Positions 43,736-52,869 of a stretch of 64,000 nucleotides of DNA are shown here, piece after piece. The stretch's first letter is position 1, and each line of letters starts with the position of its first letter. The position numbers and the translations under genes are program-made. The stretch spans positions 62,001 to 126,000 of the forward strand of contig DASZBM010000001.1 of the NCBI GenBank assembly GCA_035944135.1. Direction: 5' to 3'. Source of the stretch: Acidobacteriaceae bacterium (lineage in GTDB: Bacteria; Acidobacteriota; Terriglobia; Terriglobales; Acidobacteriaceae). Below the pieces are notes generated by a model. It did no database searches, was not told where the DNA came from, and worked only from the letters and a program-made list of their open reading frames with translations.

Positions 43736-44713
43736 TCAGCTCACGGCTGCGGATGCGCGAATGACCTCGGCCTTGCTGCCGCCTTCGAGGATGTAGCTCA
43801 CGCCCTCTCGGCCGGGCAGCACGACGGCGTGGCCGGCAGGAAGCTGCACACGGCTTCCGTCGTGCGTCCGCACCGAGGCGCCGTCGTGCAAGGCCACCAA
43901 AATTTGCATCTTGCCGCTCAACCCCAGATCGTTGCTGCCGCCGGCAACCGTCTGAAAGCGGTCCACGATGAAATACGGCGAACGGATGAGCCGCGTGAAT
44001 CCCTCCTGCTCGACCGGGGCAACCAGGCCCGAGCTGGTGCGCGACTTGGTGACAGCGAGCCCGTCCTTCAGGTGCAACTCGCGCGGACGGCCGTAGTCAT
44101 ACAGTCGATACGTCGTGTCGCTGTATTGCTGGGTTTCGAGCACCACCATCCCGGGTCCGATTGCGTGGATGGTTCCCGCTTCCACGTAGACCATGTCGCC
44201 GGCCTTCACGGGAACGTACTGCAGCTTGCTTTCGAGCGTGCCCTCGTGAATGGCGCGCTCGATCTCCTCCGGCGTCAGTTCCTCGCGAAAGCCGAGCGCA
44301 AGCTTCGCACCCGGTTCAGCGGAGAGCACGTACCAGCACTCGTTTTTTCCGCGCGGCTGGCCGATGGCCTGCGCCTCAGCGTCGTTCGGGTGCACCTGCA
44401 CCGAAAGCCACTCGCGCGGAAAGAGCAACTTCATCAGCAGCGGAAACTCGCCCGGCTTGTCGGCGCTGAACTCCTGCGGCCATTTCCGAGTGATCTCGCC
44501 GAGCGTGCCGTCACCCTCGACAGCGCAGTCGACGGAAGTCAGCCATGCCTCGCCCACCGGATGCCCCGGCTTCGGCTGCTCCAAAAACGCGGGTAACTCC
44601 GTAGACCCCCAGATGCGCTCGGAAAGCCAGGGCCGCAAAACGACGACCTCCGGAGAATTTTCGCTTTGCCGTTCATGACCTTCTGCCGCGCGGATGTTGC
44701 TCGATGCCATCAT
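43736..44713 (-). CDS. manA: Mannose-6-phosphate isomerase, type I
   Basis: A 325-residue zinc cupin that interconverts mannose-6-P and fructose-6-P. Zinc ligands are visible in LSVQVHPNDAEA (Gln, His), GKNECWYVL (Glu) and VEAGTIHAIG (His), with the long spacing of the ManA/PMI class. The catalytic Arg region may be TTYRLYDYGR. It stands 48 bases after the amylase gene on the same strand, suggesting shared use of sugar phosphates. Confidence 0.92.
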   Translation of the reverse strand: MMASSNIRAAEGHERQSENSPEVVVLRPWLSERIWGSTELPAFLEQPKPGHPVGEAWLTSVDCAVEGDGTLGEITRKWPQEFSADKPGEFPLLMKLLFPREWLSVQVHPNDAEAQAIGQPRGKNECWYVLSAEPGAKLALGFREELTPEEIERAIHEGTLESKLQYVPVKAGDMVYVEAGTIHAIGPGMVVLETQQYSDTTYRLYDYGRPRELHLKDGLAVTKSRTSSGLVAPVEQEGFTRLIRSPYFIVDRFQTVAGGSNDLGLSGKMQILVALHDGASVRTHDGSRVQLPAGHAVVLPGREGVSYILEGGSKAEVIRASAAVS

Positions 44714-44761
44714 GCCCTCTGTCGTCAGTTATATGACAGTGGCAGGCATCGCGTCGCGCCC

Positions 44762-46648
44762 TCACTCGCACGCTGCGATAAGAACGTCGTTTCCGTTCAG
44801 GCTCAGATGAAATCCCTCGGGTGAGGAGCTGCTTGTGATGCGGCCCTCGCCGAGCAGAGGCCGCGAGAGCCGGCAGCCTTCGGCCCATGTCTTCGCCGTC
44901 GGTACATCGAGCGCAGCCGCGCCGGTTCCTCGGTGGAGCGCGACAATCACTCGCTCGTGTGGATGCGCGCCGCTCTTCGCTTCGCAACGCTCGGCTGGAT
45001 TGTGTTGCATGTCGCGTAGCGTAACCAGCCAGTCATTGTCGGCCGCGAGCACCTGTTCGCCGCCGCAGGCCAGCGCAGCGTAGTCGCGCCGGAGTTTCGT
45101 AAGTGCTCCAATCCACGAGAATTCGGTTTGCTCTTCAGGAGTGCGCCCGGCCTGAGTGAAGGCATCCTGGGAGGCGCCGGGAAATCCTCCCGGAAAGTCA
45201 CGCCGGTTATCGGGATCGCTGCCACCCTTCATCGCGATCTCGTCGCCTGCATACAACTGAGGAGTTCCCCGCATCGTCAGCAGGTAGGCGAACGCCACGC
45301 GATCGAGCGATGCATCCGGAATCTGCTCCGCGAATCGCTTTTGATCATGGTTATCGAGGAACGGCACGAGCCTGTCCGGATGCGGATACAAGCTGTCCTG
45401 TCCGAGGACATCCGCGAGACGCTTCATCGGTGCGCCCTTCACGAACGTATCCTGCGCCGCGTAGTACTCCGGATAGTCGAACGGTGTATAGAGCCCAGTG
45501 TCTACACCTGCGCGCGTAACTCCGCCGGCAAATGACGAGTTAATTACCGGGTTGCCATCCGAGACCTCGCCGACCGCTGTGACACGTGGGTACAGCGCGG
45601 CGATCTCCGCCATGAACTCGTGCCAGAATTGTCGATCCACATACGGAAAGGTATCGATTCGAAGCGCATCGGCGCCCGTCTCCTCAATCCACCACACCGC
45701 GTTCTGGCGAAGATACTTCGCGACCGTCGCGTCGTCTGTGTCCATGTCGGGAAGTGAGTCTACGAACCATCCATCCAGCGTTCCGATGCGATCGCGCTCC
45801 GGTGCATGCGAATCGATCAGTGCCTCGAAGTTAGTCTCTCCCGCGATGTGGTGCGCCGCGGTGCCGTGGAACCAGTTGGGTGTCGGCTCATCCTGCACCC
45901 AGGGATGCAGCGGTCCGACATGGTTCGGCACGGTGTCGAGCACCAGCTTCATGTGACGCTTGTGCAGCGCGTCCGCCAACGCCTGCAGGTCCACCATCGA
46001 CCCCCAGTGCGGATCCACGCGATACATGTCGGTCGCGTGATAGCCGTGATAGCTCTCGGCGCCGAGATTTTCGTAGGGCGGCGTGATCCAAACGGCCGTC
46101 ACGCCGAGCTGCTGCAGATAATCGAGATGTTGCTCGATACCCCGATAATCTCCGCCGTGCCATCCTCTTGGCTTCGCGCGTTCTGCCGCAGCCGCTGAAC
46201 TGGACGCGGCATCTTCCGCGTGCGGCCCATCGTTCTTCAGGTCACCGTCGGCGAAGCGGTCCGTCATGATGAGATACATCACGTCCGACGAAGAGAATCC
46301 TGCGAAGCCCGCAGTTGGTGATTTGCGCGCGCCAAACTCATACATCGCGTCTGCATGTTCGCTGCCGCGCGAGACACGAATCGTCACCCTCTCCGGACGC
46401 ACCGGCGCCTTCATCAGCCATAGTTGCGCCCAGTGCCCATTGTCCGAAACAACGGTCTTCTGAATCCCCAGAGCGCCATCGCTGAACGAAAACCTGGCGC
46501 CGCTCAGGCCTTCGCCGCGCACCAGCAGCATCGGTGCGGGCATCTCCACCCACCAGTTCGGCGGATCGATCTTGTCAATGCGCGGTGTTTGCGCGGGGAG
46601 CAGAGTGGCGCAGCAACAGCCGAGAAGAGCAGCGAAACGCAACAACAT
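44762..46648 (-). CDS. Secreted GH13 alpha-amylase family enzyme
   Basis: A 628-residue secreted glucan hydrolase, cyclomaltodextrinase/neopullulanase-like. A signal sequence (MLLRFAALLGCCCATLLPAQ) precedes a beta-rich N-terminal domain of about 100 residues. The barrel holds all four GH13 regions: VLDTVPNHV, GADALRIDTF (nucleophile Asp), VTAVGEVSDG (acid/base Glu) and FLDNHDQKRF (third Asp). LLGC could also be a lipobox, so the protein may be membrane-tethered. An in-frame TTG at 46696 is the upstream limit. It follows the TonB receptor by 87 bases. Confidence 0.93.
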   Translation of the reverse strand: MLLRFAALLGCCCATLLPAQTPRIDKIDPPNWWVEMPAPMLLVRGEGLSGARFSFSDGALGIQKTVVSDNGHWAQLWLMKAPVRPERVTIRVSRGSEHADAMYEFGARKSPTAGFAGFSSSDVMYLIMTDRFADGDLKNDGPHAEDAASSSAAAAERAKPRGWHGGDYRGIEQHLDYLQQLGVTAVWITPPYENLGAESYHGYHATDMYRVDPHWGSMVDLQALADALHKRHMKLVLDTVPNHVGPLHPWVQDEPTPNWFHGTAAHHIAGETNFEALIDSHAPERDRIGTLDGWFVDSLPDMDTDDATVAKYLRQNAVWWIEETGADALRIDTFPYVDRQFWHEFMAEIAALYPRVTAVGEVSDGNPVINSSFAGGVTRAGVDTGLYTPFDYPEYYAAQDTFVKGAPMKRLADVLGQDSLYPHPDRLVPFLDNHDQKRFAEQIPDASLDRVAFAYLLTMRGTPQLYAGDEIAMKGGSDPDNRRDFPGGFPGASQDAFTQAGRTPEEQTEFSWIGALTKLRRDYAALACGGEQVLAADNDWLVTLRDMQHNPAERCEAKSGAHPHERVIVALHRGTGAAALDVPTAKTWAEGCRLSRPLLGEGRITSSSSPEGFHLSLNGNDVLIAACE

Positions 46649-46735
46649 ACGGGCTCGCAGAGGTGAAACGGTTTTGGGAAAAAAGTGGCACTGCAAGCGC
46701 AGCCTGCAGTGCCGTGTTGAGGAGTCGGTGCCGAG

Positions 46736-49700
46736 CTAGAACTGAATGCGGAACGCAAGCTCCGTCAGCCTCTGGCTGAAGTAGTCGACGTTCGTCAGGT
46801 TAGCGAAGGCATACGGCGGCTGACCGGGCTTTTGCGCCGAAAGGCCGGCCGGCAGCTGCGTGTTGGACGGCGGAGCAAAGGCCGGCGAGTTCAGCAGGTT
46901 GTAGAACTGGCCGCGCAATTGCGCCACGATCCGTTCGTGGATGGGAAAGTCCTTGAAGATCGACATGCTCAGGTTCGAGTAGCTCGAACCGCGCCACTCG
47001 TTCTTATGCGTGTTGCCCGGCGCGATGTAGAAGCCCCCCGCATTTGTGGCCGGAGCCGCAAAGTCGTAGGGATTCAGCACGTCGTAGTTGTTCGCCGCGG
47101 TCGGCGTCAGGTACAGGTTGCTGTGGCTCACCAGGTTGGGCCGCACGGACGGACCTCCGCTGCCGGGCGAGGCAATGGTGACATCGAATGGCGAGCCGCT
47201 GCTTAGCTGGAGGAACGGAGAAACCTGCCAGCCGCCGATGAAATAGTTGGTGAACGTATTGATGTGCGAGGCAAACATTTTGCCCCGGCCGAACGGCAGT
47301 TCTCCCAGCATCGCGAAGGTAAAGACGTTGCGGATGTCGTTGTCGGAATCGCCGCGGTTGAGGTTGAACTGCGGTCCCGCGGAGGTTGTGGGGACAGAGC
47401 TCGCACCGGCCTCAGAGAACGGCCCGATGGAGTTGTCCGTGGCGTGCGACCAGGTGTAGGCAGCCGTGAACTGCAGGCCGTGGACGAGTTTGCGATCGAG
47501 CTTCGCCTGCAGACCGTTGTAACGCGAGCTGCCGTTATCCTCGTTCAGCGTAATGGTCTGGCCGGAAGACTGGCCAAAGTATACGTTGGTGCCAAGCTGC
47601 GGAGCAGAGTAATTGACGGAGTTGAAGAGGTGATCGCTCTTGGTGCCGACATACGCGATGGTCAGCGCTGTGGAGCTACTGAGGGCTTGTTCGATGCTCA
47701 TGTTGTACTGCTGGACCATCGAAGTGGGATCTTTGACCGGATACGAGATGAGCGACACATTCTGCGGGTTGGTGAGGCTGACCGTCGGCGTGGCGCTCGG
47801 GAGAGCCCCTGTCGCCAAGGTTGGGTTGTTGCCCGCATAGGGACCGGGAGTGGTGTTGCTGCTGTTGGAGGCGTTGGCCACCATCGGCGCCTGTCCGCTC
47901 AGGTTGATGCGATAGCCTGCGTACGAGCTGTAATCAGAAGTGCCGTTGAAGTCCGGGTTGTTGGACAGTTGGTTGCCGACGCCGCCGCGGTCGAGGAAAT
48001 AGAAGATACCGTAGCCGCCGCGCAGCGCTGTTTTGCCATTGCCTAACAGGTCGTACGCGAAACCGACACGGGGTCCGAAATTGTTGAAGTTGGTGTTGAT
48101 CAGAGCGCGCGAGTTGCCATTCTGTCCCGCGACTTCCAGCGTGTTGGTCGCGATGTTGTAATTCGACTGCTGATTGCTGGCTTCGTACGGGTGCGTGTAG
48201 AGGTCGTAGCGCATGCCCAGGTTGAGGGTCAGGCGACGGCTGGCCTTCCAGTCGTCCTCTGCGAAGTATCCAGTCTCCCACGACATGGTGCGGAAGAAGC
48301 CCGGACTGGAAATGTCATAGTTGTTGACGAACCCGCCGGCCAGTTCCGACGTGTCGTAGCCGGTGAAAGCTCCGTTGTACATGTTGAAGAAGCCCTTCGC
48401 GGAATACGCAGCCTGGAAGAAGTCCACTTCGCGGTGGATGATCATCGCTCCAAACTTGAAGGTGTGTGCCCCATGCGCCCAGCTCGCCGTATCGTTGCCC
48501 TCATAGGAATACTGCGGCACGGAGTACTGGCCGCCGTCCCCCGTGTACGAAAGCTGCGTGTTGTTGTCGCCGATCAGCGAGATGCCGCCCAGGAGTGAGT
48601 TACGGTTGCCGTTCGGGATGCCGAGCTGCGTATCGATCGCCGTGCCATTATCCGGGTTCAGGTAGGAGTAGTAGTCACGCGTGTAGCCAAAGCGCATATC
48701 GTTCACGATGTTCTGCGTGAAGATGTGGGTTTCGCCCGCAGCCAGCTGACGGGGGTGCGTATCGTTATTGCCCGAACCGTAGCCCGAGGGGATACCAGGC
48801 AGGGCCGTCGTCAGGATCGAGTCGTAGGTGTCGGTCGATCCGCGAACGAAGAAGTTGTCCCGGCTGCCGATATGCCCGTCCAGGCGCGCGTCGAACTCGT
48901 TGTCCGTCACCGTGCTGATCTGCTGGTTCTGATAGTTGTTAATGACGTTATTGATAGCAGTGCGGTTGGGTGCGGGAAAGTAGTTCAGGTACTTCATCGC
49001 GATGGAATTCTGCTGCGCCGACGGAATCACGTTCGGTGCAGAAATCGTGCCGAACTGAGAGCAGGTAAGCGGATTGAAGATCGCGCCGTTGTCGACACTC
49101 GCGTTCAGCGCGCCGGTCGGATTGTTGTTATCCGAGGTCGGCGTGATCACGATTCCATGGACGGTGGTGAAGGATGTGCAACCGTCAGGGCTGTACGATC
49201 CGGGACCCGAATACATCGCGGGCACGCTGGTCTGGCTCGATCCGAGCAGATCGGAAAAATCACCAGTGCGCATCTTCACTGTCGGGACGGTATTAATGGA
49301 AAGGCCGGAGTTCGGAATGGCCTGGCGGGAGCCATGGTAGTCGCCGAAGAGGAAGAGACGGTTCTTCCAGAGCGGCCCACCTAGCGTCGCGCCATACTGG
49401 TTTCGGTGGAAGCTTGGCTCCGGAGTTCCGGGGCTGAAGTAGTTCGGGTTCGCTGACCCCAGCGCGGAGTCGCGGTAGAAAGTGTAAAGGGAGCCGTGAA
49501 TCTGGTTGGTGCCGCTCTTGACGGCGGCCTGCACGAGAACACCGCCGACGCGGCCGAATTCAGCCGGTGCGAGCGAGTTCGTGGCGCGGAACTCTGCCAG
49601 CGCTTCGACGTCCGGATACAGAACGATGGTGTTGACCAGCGAATCGTTATCGTCGATACCGTCCAGAAGGAAGCTGTTGGCCTGCGGACGCAGACCGTTG

Positions 49701-50302
49701 GCTGAAAGTGAGGCGCCGCCGGTTTCATTGAAGCGGATCGTTTCCACCGGCTGTTGGCCCTTGTTATAACCTGAGGCCGAGTTGTTGCTCTGGCCGCGGG
49801 TGACGCCGGGCTGCAGAAGCGTCAGCTGAGTGAAGTTGCGTCCGTTTAGCGGCAGATCTGACAATTCCCGCCCGGTGATGACCTCACCTGTCTCCGAAGT
49901 CGCCAAGTCAACCACCGGGGCGGCGTCGGTTACCTCGATGGTAGTGCTCTCGGCGCCGATGCCGATGTGGAAACTCATCTGCTGCACCTGGCCAACGTCG
50001 AGCTTCACGTTCTGCTCCTCGCTCGCAAAGCCGGACGCTGTGACTTTAACCTTGTAGCTGCCGACCGGCAGGGCCGAGACGGAGAAGTCACCGGTAGAAC
50101 CGCTGGTCACCTTTTGAACCGCGCTGGTTCCCAGGTTTGTCACCGTGATGCTCGCCCCGGGGATCGCTGCCCCACTAGTGTCGGTCACGGTGCCGGAGAT
50201 ACGGGCGAGGTCGCTTTGCGCCCGGACGGACACCGGAGCCGCCAGGAACAAAACCAGTAGCAATCCCGTAAATGCCTTAAGAGCGCTTCTTATCAGTTGC
50301 AT
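46736..50302 (-). CDS. TonB-dependent receptor with carboxypeptidase regulatory-like N-terminal domain
   Basis: An 1188-residue outer-membrane receptor of the Oar-like type common in acidobacteria. ATG 50302 has GGAGG 8 bases upstream. After a signal peptide (LLLVLFLAAPVSVRAQ) comes a Cna/CarboxypepD-reg domain (ISGTVTDTSGAAIPGASITV), then a plug (ELSDLPLNGRNFTQLTLLQ) and a long beta barrel ending ...ELAFRIQF with the terminal Phe. The substrate is unknown; the neighbouring GH13, ManA and FHS permease favour an oligosaccharide. It is divergent from the regulator at 50540. Confidence 0.93.
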   Translation of the reverse strand: MQLIRSALKAFTGLLLVLFLAAPVSVRAQSDLARISGTVTDTSGAAIPGASITVTNLGTSAVQKVTSGSTGDFSVSALPVGSYKVKVTASGFASEEQNVKLDVGQVQQMSFHIGIGAESTTIEVTDAAPVVDLATSETGEVITGRELSDLPLNGRNFTQLTLLQPGVTRGQSNNSASGYNKGQQPVETIRFNETGGASLSANGLRPQANSFLLDGIDDNDSLVNTIVLYPDVEALAEFRATNSLAPAEFGRVGGVLVQAAVKSGTNQIHGSLYTFYRDSALGSANPNYFSPGTPEPSFHRNQYGATLGGPLWKNRLFLFGDYHGSRQAIPNSGLSINTVPTVKMRTGDFSDLLGSSQTSVPAMYSGPGSYSPDGCTSFTTVHGIVITPTSDNNNPTGALNASVDNGAIFNPLTCSQFGTISAPNVIPSAQQNSIAMKYLNYFPAPNRTAINNVINNYQNQQISTVTDNEFDARLDGHIGSRDNFFVRGSTDTYDSILTTALPGIPSGYGSGNNDTHPRQLAAGETHIFTQNIVNDMRFGYTRDYYSYLNPDNGTAIDTQLGIPNGNRNSLLGGISLIGDNNTQLSYTGDGGQYSVPQYSYEGNDTASWAHGAHTFKFGAMIIHREVDFFQAAYSAKGFFNMYNGAFTGYDTSELAGGFVNNYDISSPGFFRTMSWETGYFAEDDWKASRRLTLNLGMRYDLYTHPYEASNQQSNYNIATNTLEVAGQNGNSRALINTNFNNFGPRVGFAYDLLGNGKTALRGGYGIFYFLDRGGVGNQLSNNPDFNGTSDYSSYAGYRINLSGQAPMVANASNSSNTTPGPYAGNNPTLATGALPSATPTVSLTNPQNVSLISYPVKDPTSMVQQYNMSIEQALSSSTALTIAYVGTKSDHLFNSVNYSAPQLGTNVYFGQSSGQTITLNEDNGSSRYNGLQAKLDRKLVHGLQFTAAYTWSHATDNSIGPFSEAGASSVPTTSAGPQFNLNRGDSDNDIRNVFTFAMLGELPFGRGKMFASHINTFTNYFIGGWQVSPFLQLSSGSPFDVTIASPGSGGPSVRPNLVSHSNLYLTPTAANNYDVLNPYDFAAPATNAGGFYIAPGNTHKNEWRGSSYSNLSMSIFKDFPIHERIVAQLRGQFYNLLNSPAFAPPSNTQLPAGLSAQKPGQPPYAFANLTNVDYFSQRLTELAFRIQF

Positions 50303-50539
50303 AGTGCTGCCTCCAAAACACTGCCGGGCTCCTCTACAGAAAATTGGAAATCCCAGAAGCAATGAGGCCCACGGTGCTCAAACCGACTCCGCCTTCGCAA
50401 TCCTTTGCTGTCCCTTTGTCTCTCAATTTTTCATCCTCTGATAACTCCCCGTTCCTCTTTGACTTACCGATAGCATGTCAACTCTGGCGGTGCAGCCGGG
50501 TGAGTGATACATTCAAGTGCGCGAGGTTCTTTTCGCGCG
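50303..50539. promoter_or_regulatory. Divergent promoter region, TonB receptor / regulator
   Basis: A 237-base gap between the starts of the receptor and the regulator, relatively AT-rich in its middle. It must hold both promoters and is the natural target for the adjacent winged-helix protein. No clear repeat or operator was recognised. Confidence 0.5.
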
Positions 50540-52747
50540 ATGCCGGCCCCCGTATCCAACTCGAAACTCACCTTCGGACTCTTTGAAGTGGACCTCGAGA
50601 GCGGTGAACTCTGGAAGGCTGGTTTTCGGATCAAGCTGCAGAGTCAGCCCTTTAAAGTTCTAACCGCGCTCCTCGAGCGCCCCGGCCAGATCGTTACCCG
50701 GGAGGACCTGCAACTGCGCCTCTGGGGCCGCGACACCGTCGTCGACTTCGACCATTCCCTCGGCACAGCTATTAATAAGATCCGCGAGGCCCTCGGCGAC
50801 TCCGCCGACAGTCCCCGCTATATCGAGACACTCGCGAAACGCGGCTATCGATTCATCGCTCCGGTCACTTTCTCCGAACCGCCCTCGCGCCCACCGACCA
50901 GGGACAACCCCTCCGCGGCGACGATCTCGGAAGTCGCCCCTGCCGAAATCGTCGCCTCACCGAAATACATTGCACCCGAGTCCACGACCGCCGCGCCCGA
51001 GTCCGTGCTACCCCACCGGACGTCTTCGCCCTCGGCCGGTGTTATCGTGCTCCTGGCCCTCTTCTTCATTGCGGCCCTGCTCGCCAGTTATCTCATCGGA
51101 TACGACCGGGCCTCCACACCGCCACCGCACATCGTGCAGCTCACCCATAGCGGCCACCTTGCGCCGGGCGTCGACAGCATGGAGAGCCTCGCCGCGGCAG
51201 TCACCGACGGCGTCCACCTCTTCGCGGGTACCATCGACAACGGACGCGACGGCATAGCCGCCGTCGCCCTCGCCGATGGCTCCGTTACACCACTCGGCGT
51301 TCCCGACGAGGTCGCCGGTCCCGCTCTCGGCGACATCTCCCCTGACGGCGCGCGCCTCCTGCTGCGAGACCACCTTTCCCCGGAATCTGAACAGCCCCTC
51401 TGGGCTGTCCCCACCATCGGCGGCTCCGCACTCCGCATCGGCAACGTCCTCGCCCATGACGCCACGTGGATGCCCAATAACGGCGGCATCCTCTACGCCA
51501 ACGGCAACAACCTTTATCTCTCGGTGATCAGCAGCGGCACGCCGCAGCTTTACGCAACCCTCCCGGGCCGCGCCTTCTGGCTGCGCTGGTCACCCAACGG
51601 AAAGCTGCTGCGCTTTACCATCCTCGACCCACTCACACACACCACATCGCTGTGGCAGTTGTCTGCCTCTGACCGCAAGCCGCATCAGCTGCTTCCCAAC
51701 TTCAGTCAGCCCGCATCCGAATGTTGCGGCGTCTGGACCGCCGACGGCCGCTCCTTCATCTTCCAGTCCAGCCGCGGTGGCAACTCCGACCTCTGGCGAC
51801 TCTCGGGCGACTCAACCTCGGACCCGGTCCGTCTCACCAATGGTCCCCTGCAGTTCCGTTCGCCTGTAGCCGCCCGTTCCGGCAATCGCATCTTCTTCCT
51901 CGGCGTCGACGCCCGCTCCGATCTCCAGCGCCTCGATGCCTCCGGCAATCTCGTCCCCGAAAAAGGCTTCCTCAGCTCCGCCGTGCGCGTCGATTACAGC
52001 CGCGATGGCCAGTGGGTCGCCTGGACGGACCCGACCGGTCTGCTGTGGCGAGCCCGCTCGAACGGGGACGAAAAGCTTCAGCTCACCCCCGATAGCCTCG
52101 ATGTCTTCCTCTCTCGCTGGGCGCCGGACGGCAAACACCTCGCCCTGATGGCTCGCGAGCCCGGCAAAGCATGGCAGATTTATCTCGTTGGCTCCGAGGG
52201 CGATAATCTTCAGCCACTGCTTCGAGAGTCCCGCAACGCCGCCGACCCATCATGGGCGCCGGACGGCAAGTCCCTCGTATTCGGCCGCGTCAACGACTAC
52301 ATGGGCAAGGAGAACGCCGCGCGCACGCTCCACATTCTCCACCTCAATAACAATCAGATCGAAGAGGTTCCCGGCTCGAACAACCTCTTCAGCCCACGCT
52401 GGTCGCCCGACGGCCGCTGGATCGCCGCCCTTACCCTCGACCAGCGCCAGGTCCGTCTCTTTGATGTCGCCAGCCACACCTGGACCACCCTCCCTGTACC
52501 CTCCGGCGCCGACCCCGTCTGGTCCTCCGACAGCCGCTTCCTCTATCTACACGCCTCGCTCGACCCCGCCCAGCCTATTGACCGCGTCAGCATCCCCGAC
52601 GGCAAGGTCACCGAACTCGTCCGCCTCGCCGACTCCCGCGAGAACGACGCTGTCGACTTTGTCTTCGGCGGCCTCACCCAGCACAACGAGCCGCTTATCC
52701 GTGCGCGCGTCTTCACCGGCAACTTCTTCTCCATGGATCTCCACTAG
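50540..52747 (+). CDS. Membrane-bound winged-helix regulator with TolB/PD40 propeller
   Basis: A 735-residue one-component sensor. Residues about 10-105 form an OmpR/CadC-type winged helix (FGLFEVDLESGELWKAGFRI, RPGQIVTREDLQLRLWG, ETLAKRGYRFIAPV). A Pro/Ala linker and one membrane helix (VIVLLALFFIAALLASYLIG) follow. The rest is an extracytoplasmic beta propeller with PD40 repeats (WTADGRSFIFQSSRGGNSDL, WAPDGKHLALMA, WAPDGKSLVFGR, WSPDGRWIAALT). It starts at ATG 50540; an earlier in-frame start at 50504 is possible. It probably controls the divergent receptor operon in response to a periplasmic signal. Confidence 0.88.
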   Translation: MPAPVSNSKLTFGLFEVDLESGELWKAGFRIKLQSQPFKVLTALLERPGQIVTREDLQLRLWGRDTVVDFDHSLGTAINKIREALGDSADSPRYIETLAKRGYRFIAPVTFSEPPSRPPTRDNPSAATISEVAPAEIVASPKYIAPESTTAAPESVLPHRTSSPSAGVIVLLALFFIAALLASYLIGYDRASTPPPHIVQLTHSGHLAPGVDSMESLAAAVTDGVHLFAGTIDNGRDGIAAVALADGSVTPLGVPDEVAGPALGDISPDGARLLLRDHLSPESEQPLWAVPTIGGSALRIGNVLAHDATWMPNNGGILYANGNNLYLSVISSGTPQLYATLPGRAFWLRWSPNGKLLRFTILDPLTHTTSLWQLSASDRKPHQLLPNFSQPASECCGVWTADGRSFIFQSSRGGNSDLWRLSGDSTSDPVRLTNGPLQFRSPVAARSGNRIFFLGVDARSDLQRLDASGNLVPEKGFLSSAVRVDYSRDGQWVAWTDPTGLLWRARSNGDEKLQLTPDSLDVFLSRWAPDGKHLALMAREPGKAWQIYLVGSEGDNLQPLLRESRNAADPSWAPDGKSLVFGRVNDYMGKENAARTLHILHLNNNQIEEVPGSNNLFSPRWSPDGRWIAALTLDQRQVRLFDVASHTWTTLPVPSGADPVWSSDSRFLYLHASLDPAQPIDRVSIPDGKVTELVRLADSRENDAVDFVFGGLTQHNEPLIRARVFTGNFFSMDLH

Positions 52748-52869
52748 GATTAGCCAGCCGATATATCTGCCCAACCACGGTGTCCTGCAAAACCAATTAC
52801 TCTTACTTTGGCATGCGCCGACATCCCGCAGCGGCGGACCGCATTCAAACCTGTTTGTAAGGAGCCACC